9,241 bases of DNA from an uncultured archaeon (GTDB taxonomy: Archaea; Thermoproteota; Nitrososphaeria; Nitrososphaerales; CALBXV01). Positions 1 to 5,816 of this stretch are shown here, in pieces. Location of the stretch: the NCBI GenBank assembly GCA_937890045.1, contig CALBXV010000317.1, positions 1 through 9,241 of the forward strand, given 5' to 3'. Below the pieces are notes generated by a model, which made no database searches, was not told the DNA's origin, and saw nothing but the letters and a program-made list of their open reading frames with translations. Position 1 is the stretch's first letter, and every line of letters starts with the position of its first letter. The position numbers were made by a program, and so were the translations under genes.

Positions 1-2
1 TA

Positions 3-65
3 AAATTTAGTATTGAGAATAAGCAAAAATTTATGAAAAAACACTGGATATATTCGGTGTGTTAA
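3..65 (+). CDS. C-terminal tail of an upstream gene (partial)
   Basis: This is the only frame open from the window edge to a stop here: 20 codons, then TAA at 63-65. The visible tail contains IENKQKFMKKHWIYSVC. The stop lies 10 nt before the next ATG and overlaps that gene's ribosome binding site, the tight spacing seen in the rest of the window. The tail is too short to assign a family. The other two forward frames meet stops within the first dozen bases. It could be chance, since 60 nt is short, but the packing makes a real gene end more likely. Confidence 0.45.
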   Translation, partial: KFSIENKQKFMKKHWIYSVC

Positions 66-69
66 GGAG
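64..69 (+). promoter_or_regulatory. Strong Shine-Dalgarno AAGGAG
   Basis: AAGGAG lies 6 nt upstream of the ATG at 76. It is the only near-consensus, well-spaced ribosome binding site in the window. Downstream genes mostly rely on purine-rich runs or overlapping stop/start codons. It fixes the start of the first complete gene and suggests that gene is initiated independently of its upstream neighbour. Confidence 0.75.
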
Positions 70-75
70 AAAAAA

Positions 76-702
76 ATGAAAGTAAATAAACATATTTATG
101 ATATAGATAAATTAATTCAAGATAAGGATTTAGTAGAAAAATTATTTAGATATGAGGATGGTTGGGGTGGGCATTCGATATCTTTACCAGATAAATCACA
201 GGCAAGAAATTATCACCAACGAGGTAAAGGGAATAAAGTTAATAAACCATACAATAATATTTTAAATAAGACATTATATTTTAAAGAAATATATGATAGT
301 TTTGAAACAAAGATAGCTGGGTTTAGATTAATGAATAGAAAGGCACATTCATCTTATGGAGTACATACAGATGAACCAATAGTTGGAAACAATATATTAA
401 GGTTTCAAATACCCATTGTTGTAAATGATGATTGTTGGCTATGTATTACTGACCAAGATTGGCATGTATTTACTACTGGAGATTGGTGGTCAGATAATTC
501 CTATGGGTTAGAAGATTTCAAGGAAGTTACTAAAAATAAATGTTCTTGTTATCAACAAATCCCAGGAAATTTATATCATTTTGATGTTACTCAATTACAT
601 ATTGTGATTAACGAAGGAAATAATGATAGAGTTGTTTTACTAATTGATTTATATAAAAATAAATGGTTAAATGATTGGGTGGAAAAAACTTTTTATGAAT
701 GA
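76..702 (+). CDS. 2OG-Fe(II) oxygenase, aspartyl/asparaginyl hydroxylase-like
   Basis: This 208-residue cytosolic protein looks like a small cupin-fold 2-oxoglutarate/Fe(II)-dependent hydroxylase of the Asp/Asn beta-hydroxylase type. Seen in sequence: an HTD iron-binding motif (H97, D99) inside SSYGVHTDEP; a conserved-looking strand LRFQIPI (R109); and a distal block YHFDVTQLHIVINEG...DRVVLLIDL, in which H175 would be the third iron ligand and R185 the 2-oxoglutarate carboxylate anchor. Spacing and order fit the family's HxD...H...R arrangement. No signal peptide or membrane segment is visible. The start at 76 is supported by AAGGAG 6 nt upstream. The 3' end overlaps the next gene by 8 nt, suggesting coupled translation. 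The substrate is unknown; family members hydroxylate amino-acid side chains or modify lipids, and the neighbouring decoration genes suggest a small molecule, peptide or glycan intermediate. Confidence 0.72.
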   Translation: MKVNKHIYDIDKLIQDKDLVEKLFRYEDGWGGHSISLPDKSQARNYHQRGKGNKVNKPYNNILNKTLYFKEIYDSFETKIAGFRLMNRKAHSSYGVHTDEPIVGNNILRFQIPIVVNDDCWLCITDQDWHVFTTGDWWSDNSYGLEDFKEVTKNKCSCYQQIPGNLYHFDVTQLHIVINEGNNDRVVLLIDLYKNKWLNDWVEKTFYE

Positions 703-2896
703 GATGAAAGATTTATTTGTTAGGAATAATTTACCACCACTAAAATTTCAACCAGAATTGATACATCTTGAAGATTTTTCTTATCCGAAAGAATTGAATT
801 GTGCTGAAATACTTTTGGATGATGCTATTGAGGAAGGATTTGGTGATAAAATTGCTGTTATTATGGATAATGGTGAATGGACGTATTCAGAGTTACAGAA
901 AGATTCAAATCGTATAGCACAAGTTTTAATTGAAGATTTTGAATTGGTTCCAGGTAATAGAGTATTACTTAGATCACCAAATTGTTATGCTATGATGACT
1001 GCTTGGTTAGGGGCAATTAAGGCTGGGTGTATAGTAGTTCCAACAATGCCTTTATTACGTGAGGTTGAATTAAGAACCATTATTAATAAGGCCAAGGTTT
1101 CATTAGCTATTTGTGATTGTCGTTTACTTGAGGAACTTCCATTAGTTGATGAAATGGATTATATAAGTTTTAATGGTGGAGAATTGGATAAACTTGCTAA
1201 GGATAAATCTGGAGAGTTTGATAATATATCAACTTCGTGTGACGATCCTTGTTTGATTTCTTTTACTTCTGGAACTACTGGAAAGCCCAAGGCGGTTGTT
1301 CGTACTCACCAAGACTTAATAAGTAGTTGTTTGACTTATAGCCGTAATTGTTTAAGTCCAGGGCCTGAAGATCGTTTTATTGGTACACCACATATGGCCT
1401 TTGGGTATGGATTGGGAGGACTTGTTTTATTTCCGTTAGATGCGCGTGCAACAACTATTTTAATTGAACAATTTACACCTAATATTTTCTTAGAAGCAGC
1501 AGAAAAACACAAGGCAACTATTATGTTCAGCACACCAACTGCGTATCGTTTTATACTTAGTGAAATGGGAAATAATAAATTAGAATATTTAAAGACTTGT
1601 GTTTCTGCAGGAGAGTATTTACCCAAACCAACATTTGAGAAGTGGAAAGATAAAACAGGTTTGGAAATTCTTGATGGAATGGGTTCTACTGAAATGGGAG
1701 GACATATTGTTATTTCATCACAAAAAGGTGCTATAAAACCTGGTTCTACAGGGATTGTTGTACCAGGTTACGAGGCAATAGTAGTGGATAATGAAATGAA
1801 TTCTGTACCAAATGGAACTATTGGAAATTTAGTAGTAAAGGGCCCTACTGGATGTATTTATTTAGATGATGAACGTCAACTTGATTATGTACGCGACGGT
1901 TGGAACTTTACGGGGGATCTTTATAAAAAGGACGAGGATGGATTTTTTTGGTTTCAGTCACGCAGTGATGATATGATTATTTCAAGTGGATATAATATTG
2001 GTGCACCAGAAGTTGAAACTGTTTTGATGTCACATCCCGCGGTTATGGAGTGTGCTGTGGTAGGAGTACCAGATGTACATCGGGGTAGTTTGGTTAAGGC
2101 GTTTGTGGTTACGACCAAGGGGAATTTGGGTAACGAGACTTTAATTAGAGAACTACAGGATTTTGTTAAACAAAATATTGCACCTTATAAGTATCCACGG
2201 CATATAGAATTTGTTAATAATTTACCTAAGACTGGGACGGGCAAGATTCAACGTACTCATTTGAGATTATTAGATAAGAATAAAATAGAAATAATATTAA
2301 ACGAAAAAGAGTTTCCTAATTTAGTTATTAAAAATGAACGACCAATTTTAATAGAAGATAAGAATATTAAGTCATCTTTATTAAACGATTCACAGTATAG
2401 TGGTTATTGTCCATTAGAATTATACAAAGATAAGAAAGTAGCATATAATGTGATTCAGATTACATCTGAAAATTTTAATACTAAAATTCAACAAAAAATT
2501 CAGAATGGACTGGATGTTTTTAATAAAGATGTTGAAGGATTATGGTGGGACATGGAATCTGCTAAAGAAAGATTAAAAAATAATTGGATTTATAATTATA
2601 TAGAGGAGGGTGGAGAGATAGTATCTTGGGGATGGTTTGATCCAAATAAAGATTTGCAAGGAAATCAGTATACTTTTGTAGAATATAGAAATAAAGGAAT
2701 GGCCAATTCAATAACGAGGGAAATTATAATGACAGCAAAACAATTTAATAAAAAAATAGTTTATGGTTATACTAACGAATGGAACTATCCACAAGAACAA
2801 CAACTTAAAAAGGCCGGGTGGGTAGAATTACAACCAGATAGAATCACAAAAGAAAAATATGAAAAAATGTTATTAAAGGAAAACACGGGATTTTAA
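695..2896 (+). CDS. Benzoate/2-aminobenzoate-type CoA ligase fused to GNAT acyltransferase
   Basis: This 733-residue bifunctional protein is numbered from the ATG at 695. Residues 1-525 are a complete adenylate-forming ligase: P-loop TSGTTGKPK (191-199), GMGSTE (328-333), TGDL (406-409), RSDD (423-426), GYNIGAPEVE (432-441), and PKTGTGKIQR (511-520) with catalytic lysine K517. The N-terminal VRNNLPP (9-15) and the following PKELNCAE recall 2-aminobenzoate/benzoate-CoA ligases, which make aryl-CoA from acid, ATP and CoA. After a 50-residue linker, residues about 580-733 form a GNAT domain with WWDMESAKERL, the acetyl-CoA-loop-like RNKGMA (665-670) and KKAGW (705-709). The likely role is to activate an acid and transfer it to an amine. 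In-frame ATGs also exist at 671 and 704; 695 is preferred because GGGTGGA (677-683) precedes it and the ligase homology begins just after. In the ligase part 14 of 20 arginines are CGN; in the rest only 1 of 5. The exact acid is unproven. Confidence 0.85.
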   Translation: MNEMKDLFVRNNLPPLKFQPELIHLEDFSYPKELNCAEILLDDAIEEGFGDKIAVIMDNGEWTYSELQKDSNRIAQVLIEDFELVPGNRVLLRSPNCYAMMTAWLGAIKAGCIVVPTMPLLREVELRTIINKAKVSLAICDCRLLEELPLVDEMDYISFNGGELDKLAKDKSGEFDNISTSCDDPCLISFTSGTTGKPKAVVRTHQDLISSCLTYSRNCLSPGPEDRFIGTPHMAFGYGLGGLVLFPLDARATTILIEQFTPNIFLEAAEKHKATIMFSTPTAYRFILSEMGNNKLEYLKTCVSAGEYLPKPTFEKWKDKTGLEILDGMGSTEMGGHIVISSQKGAIKPGSTGIVVPGYEAIVVDNEMNSVPNGTIGNLVVKGPTGCIYLDDERQLDYVRDGWNFTGDLYKKDEDGFFWFQSRSDDMIISSGYNIGAPEVETVLMSHPAVMECAVVGVPDVHRGSLVKAFVVTTKGNLGNETLIRELQDFVKQNIAPYKYPRHIEFVNNLPKTGTGKIQRTHLRLLDKNKIEIILNEKEFPNLVIKNERPILIEDKNIKSSLLNDSQYSGYCPLELYKDKKVAYNVIQITSENFNTKIQQKIQNGLDVFNKDVEGLWWDMESAKERLKNNWIYNYIEEGGEIVSWGWFDPNKDLQGNQYTFVEYRNKGMANSITREIIMTAKQFNKKIVYGYTNEWNYPQEQQLKKAGWVELQPDRITKEKYEKMLLKENTGF

Positions 2897-2937
2897 ATTT
2901 AGATTTTATAAAAAAATATATAACTAATAAAGGGTAA
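2890..2937 (+). pseudogene. Relic resembling the 5' end of a methyltransferase gene
   Basis: The gap between the ligase-GNAT and halogenase-like genes, read in the frame starting at 2890, gives ILNLDFIKKYITNKG and then TAA (2935-2937). The methyltransferase beginning at 4045 has IINKEFIKKYITNNG at residues 3-17. Eight consecutive residues are identical and most others are conservative, and the DNA contains an identical 26-nt stretch. No in-frame ATG precedes the relic, and it overlaps the end of the preceding gene by 7 nt. It looks like the surviving first 15 or so codons of a methyltransferase copy left when the halogenase-like gene arrived. Alternatively, the shared DNA could be a duplicated regulatory element; the similarity extending in frame beyond the identical core favours a coding relic. 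Confidence 0.5.
2905..2930 (+). repeat. Direct repeat copy 1 (26 nt), upstream of halogenase-like gene
   Basis: This copy begins TTTATAAAAAAATATATAAC and ends TAATAA, and is identical to 4066-4091. It sits in the 42-nt gap just before the halogenase-like gene. With the second copy 1161 nt downstream, it brackets that gene exactly. It is A/T-only except for one C, so low complexity must be considered, but a perfect 26-nt match that also preserves reading-frame similarity is unlikely to be chance. Confidence 0.85.
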
Positions 2938-2938
2938 A

Positions 2939-4006
2939 ATGAAAAGAATTGCAATAGTAGGTGCTGGTAATGCGGGATGTATAACTGCACTAGAATTACT
3001 TCAAAGAAGACAACCTGTTGAAATTGTAATGTACCATAATATAGATAAATATCCTATAGAAAGAGTTGGACAAGGAACTTTACCTACTTTTACTAATATA
3101 GTATATGATGTACTTGGTATTGATTGGTATAATAATCCTATTGATGCAACAATTAAGACTGGTATATTATATGAAGGATGGGGAAAAAAACAATATGAGA
3201 TATTTCATCCTTTTGCTATGGATAATGTAGCATCACATTTTGTTCCTAATAAATTATCAAAAATAGTAAGAGAATCTGGATTAGTTAATGTAATAGAAAA
3301 AACTATACAAAATCCTGAGAAGGAAATAGATGCTGATTTTATATTTGATTGTAGAGGTAGACATAATAGAGATAAAGATAATTATAATAAATTAAATGTT
3401 CCTGTAAATTCTGTACTTCTTTATAGTAGACATAAATTACATTCAGATACAGTACCTTATACAAGAGCTGTAGCTACACCTAATGGATGGACATTTATTA
3501 TACCATTAAAGGATACTGTTTCATATGGTTATCTTTATAATAGTAATATAACATCAGAGCAAGAAGCTTCTGAAGATTTTATAAATAGGTTTAATGTATC
3601 TCATGTTGAAGAATGTATGAAATTTGAGAGTTATCATGCAAAAAATATGTTTATAGGTGAAAGAACTATATTACAAGGTAGTGCATATGGATTTGTAGAA
3701 CCATTAGAAGCAACAGCAGTTAACTTTTATCAAGATTTATATACACAAGCTGCTAAATATATCTTTGATAATGAAAATAAAACTAAAGTTAATAGTAAAG
3801 TTGAAGAGATGATAAAAAAAATAAAAACATTCTTACTATGGCATTATCAATTTGGTTCTGTATATGATACTCCTTTCTGGGAGTACGCTAAGAACCTACC
3901 ACTTAGTTCCGAAAACAGCTTCTTCACGAATAACAATACTAGCATAAAAAATATTCCTGGTATTTGGCAAGAATTAGGATATAGAAATAACTATGGGATA
4001 GATTAA
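2939..4006 (+). CDS. Small flavin-dependent (tryptophan) halogenase-like protein
   Basis: This 355-residue FAD-dependent protein belongs to the tryptophan halogenase-like family, which oxidises halide through a flavin peroxide and halogenates aromatic rings. Seen: the FAD-binding Rossmann motif GAGNAG (8-13); VGQGTLPT (43-50), matching the family's GE(G/S)TLPT; DATIKTGI (69-75), where K73 sits at the catalytic lysine position; GWTFIIPL (183-190), a variant of the diagnostic GWxWxIP in which the second Trp is Phe; and GFVEPLEAT (251-259) with the conserved glutamates. Most halogenases are about 500-540 residues, so the mid and C-terminal substrate region is much reduced. The start follows AGGG by 4 nt. 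All 13 arginines are AGA/AGG. The gene is bracketed by a 26-nt direct repeat, indicating a mobile or exchanged cassette, and residues 312-336 lie in an unusually C-rich patch. Halogenation is inferred; it could be another flavin monooxygenase activity. Confidence 0.78.
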   Translation: MKRIAIVGAGNAGCITALELLQRRQPVEIVMYHNIDKYPIERVGQGTLPTFTNIVYDVLGIDWYNNPIDATIKTGILYEGWGKKQYEIFHPFAMDNVASHFVPNKLSKIVRESGLVNVIEKTIQNPEKEIDADFIFDCRGRHNRDKDNYNKLNVPVNSVLLYSRHKLHSDTVPYTRAVATPNGWTFIIPLKDTVSYGYLYNSNITSEQEASEDFINRFNVSHVEECMKFESYHAKNMFIGERTILQGSAYGFVEPLEATAVNFYQDLYTQAAKYIFDNENKTKVNSKVEEMIKKIKTFLLWHYQFGSVYDTPFWEYAKNLPLSSENSFFTNNNTSIKNIPGIWQELGYRNNYGID

Positions 4007-4021
4007 GAAAGAAAAGAAAAA

Positions 4022-4045
4022 ATGAAAGTAATAAAGTACCTATAA
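4022..4045 (+). other. Possible 7-codon leader ORF before the methyltransferase
   Basis: ATG at 4022 opens MKVIKYL and stops at TAA 4043-4045, whose last A is the A of the methyltransferase ATG (TAATG). A purine run GAAAGAAAAGAAAAA precedes it. The arrangement could allow termination-reinitiation coupling. Its start context (AAAAAATGAAAGTAA) is identical over 15 nt to that of the gene at 76 (MKVNK), so it may instead be a scrap of a transferred start region. Evidence for translation is weak. Confidence 0.25.
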
Positions 4046-4767
4046 TGAGTATAATTAATAAAGAATTTATAAAAAAATATATAACTAATAATGGTGATGA
4101 GGGAGAAGTACCTTTTAGGTGGTCACATGGTTCAACCGATTATCATATAGGGGATGGTATATTAATATATTCGTTAATATATTATTTGAGGTTGAAAACT
4201 TGTGTATGTCTTGGTAGTGGAGGGGGATTTATTCCACGAATAATGACTCAGGCCCGTTTAGATTTAGTTAAAGATGGAACTTTTACTTATGATAAGGGAA
4301 TAACTATTGTGGTTGATGATATGTCTGAGCGGTGGGGAGAAACTGATTGGGAGAGTAAAGATAGTTTTTTTAGAAAAAACTTTAGACCAACTGTAATTAT
4401 GGAAACTAGTGAAGATGCTTATTTTAGTTATTTTATTAAACATGGAATAAAAATAGATTACTTACATATAGATGCCAATCATAATTATCCTTTTGTTAAA
4501 AAAGATTTTGAATTGTATTCTAAGATTTTGAGTAAAAATGGAATTATAACAATGCATGATACAGATATTGATTATGCAAATAATATATGGGGTAAAGATA
4601 ATTATGAAAAAGAATATTTTAATTTTACTGGAGGTCCCACTAAGGTTGTTAAAGAGATAACAAAAGGAGGGGAGTTTGAGGTTTTAAATTTATCAAATTC
4701 TGATATTGTAAAACGAGATAAAAATTCTACTGGGATAACTATTTTAAAAAGAAAGAAAAATAAATGA
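4045..4767 (+). CDS. Class I SAM-dependent methyltransferase (Methyltransf_24-like)
   Basis: This 240-residue soluble Rossmann-fold protein is likely to transfer a methyl group from S-adenosylmethionine. The SAM-binding motif I is TCVCLGSGGGFIPRIM (52-67), a hydrophobic strand followed by a glycine loop. An acidic strand ITIVVDDMSE (86-95) may bind the SAM ribose. The block IDYLHIDANHNYPFVKKDFE (137-156), then LSKNGIITMHDTD (162-174), is the signature of the Methyltransf_24 group found in O-methyltransferases of glycan and natural-product clusters. The start lies in a TAATG overlap with a 7-codon leader. The end overlaps the sulfotransferase gene by ATGA, so the two are translationally coupled. 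Its first codons contain the second copy of the 26-nt repeat, and a relic of the same N-terminus lies before the halogenase-like gene. The substrate is unknown; a sugar hydroxyl or phenol is plausible from context. Confidence 0.75.
   Translation: MSIINKEFIKKYITNNGDEGEVPFRWSHGSTDYHIGDGILIYSLIYYLRLKTCVCLGSGGGFIPRIMTQARLDLVKDGTFTYDKGITIVVDDMSERWGETDWESKDSFFRKNFRPTVIMETSEDAYFSYFIKHGIKIDYLHIDANHNYPFVKKDFELYSKILSKNGIITMHDTDIDYANNIWGKDNYEKEYFNFTGGPTKVVKEITKGGEFEVLNLSNSDIVKRDKNSTGITILKRKKNK
4066..4091 (+). repeat. Direct repeat copy 2 (26 nt), inside methyltransferase start
   Basis: This copy is identical to 2905-2930 and encodes residues 8-16 (FIKKYITN and the start of the following Asn codon context) of the intact methyltransferase. 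As the copy lying in a functional gene it is probably the source, and the upstream copy the duplicate. Recombination between the two would remove the halogenase-like gene and the leader ORF, a segment of 1161 nt. Confidence 0.85.
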
Positions 4768-5816
4768 ATTTAGATAAACCTACATTAATTTTTTCATCAC
4801 CGAGATGTGGTAGTTCTTTGGTAGGAGAAGTTTGTGCTAATTATAGATATGAAATAACTGGTGAATCATATCATTTGAGTGAATTTTTTGGTGATGATAT
4901 ACATAGATTTGAGCATCCATTATACGTTGGTGGGTGGGTTAATATTACTCCTACAAAAGAAGAATTTGTATTAAGTCGTAAAAACGAAATAAGATTAACT
5001 GATTTTTATAAAAATATACAAGATATGTTTATTTTTTTAGAAAACCATAATTGTGATTATAATACTATTATTGATATTATTGGATCATTACCTTATATTG
5101 AAAAATTTTATAAAAAGTATAAAAAGATTCCAAGTGAATTTATAGAAAATAAATTACGTTTATTAAAAAGTGATAGTAAATTAAATGTTTATACAGTAAG
5201 GTGTTTCCTTAGACATTTTTTATATTCTCCATATATTTATAATTTTTGTAAAAATGAATTTGATTGGGTGGTAATAAAAAGAAAAGATATTTTAAGTCAA
5301 ATATTAAGTTTTATTTTAACAGCTGAAACGAAAATTTCTAATATTAGAACTCCCGGAGATAGAATAAATATAGAATCTAATCAATATGCGTGTGGTATAG
5401 TAAACTTTATTGCGTTATATATTAGAGATCATTATTATTTTAATCATTTTTGTGATAATTTTTTACCAGAGAATAGTAAAATAATTTATTATGAGGATTT
5501 CGCTGAAGATAATCGAGTGTTATTTGATATTTTGAATTTTTCTACTAATAAAATTAGACATTCTAATATAAAAAATTTGTTAAATGATCAATTTATTAAA
5601 ATAAGTGATGTGAAATATAATATTGATTTTTTTGAAAATAAGAAAGAAATAAAATATTGGTATGAAATGTTGTCAAAATGTAAATATCCAGATAATTTTC
5701 AAGAATGTATTGACAGCTTAGATGAGACATATGATAATAAAGAAAAGATTTTTAGTGAGATAAAAGAAATAAAAGAGAATTTTAATTATGAAGAATTTGT
5801 GAGATTGAACTTATGA
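4764..5816 (+). CDS. Putative PAPS-dependent sulfotransferase
   Basis: This 350-residue protein carries the sulfotransferase fold signature. Near the N-terminus, LIFSSPRCGSSLVGEV (8-23) is the 5'-phosphosulfate loop (SSPRCGSS). A strand with VVIKRKDILSQILSF (169-183) matches the 3'-phosphate binding motif, with R173 and S178 as the expected contacts. KIIYYEDFAEDN (239-250) matches the family's conserved 'yEdl' strand. The family transfers sulfonate from PAPS to hydroxyls of glycans or small molecules; sequences with SSPRCGSS resemble the Stf0/bacterial glycolipid and glycan enzymes more than cytosolic aryl sulfotransferases. The C-terminal third is lysine- and glutamate-rich and gives no recognisable motif. 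It starts in an ATGA overlap with the methyltransferase and ends in an ATGA overlap with the next gene, so the three are probably co-translated. The acceptor is unknown; the adjacent glycosyltransferase-like genes suggest a saccharide. Confidence 0.72.
   Translation: MNLDKPTLIFSSPRCGSSLVGEVCANYRYEITGESYHLSEFFGDDIHRFEHPLYVGGWVNITPTKEEFVLSRKNEIRLTDFYKNIQDMFIFLENHNCDYNTIIDIIGSLPYIEKFYKKYKKIPSEFIENKLRLLKSDSKLNVYTVRCFLRHFLYSPYIYNFCKNEFDWVVIKRKDILSQILSFILTAETKISNIRTPGDRINIESNQYACGIVNFIALYIRDHYYFNHFCDNFLPENSKIIYYEDFAEDNRVLFDILNFSTNKIRHSNIKNLLNDQFIKISDVKYNIDFFENKKEIKYWYEMLSKCKYPDNFQECIDSLDETYDNKEKIFSEIKEIKENFNYEEFVRLNL

Noticed and set aside
41..60. Weak hairpin ACACTG/CGGTGT with an AT loop upstream of the first RBS
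   Set aside because: Only six pairs including one G-T, no following T-run, and it overlaps the probable end of the upstream coding frame; not convincing as a terminator or regulator.
1336..1626. 96-codon open frame on the minus strand
   Set aside because: Lies wholly inside the ligase domain, whose motifs on the + strand are unambiguous; the antisense product has no recognisable motif.
4158..4185. Tandem TTAATATATT repeats in the methyltransferase
   Set aside because: Encodes the repetitive peptide LIYSLIYYL in a hydrophobic helix; low-complexity codon use explains it.
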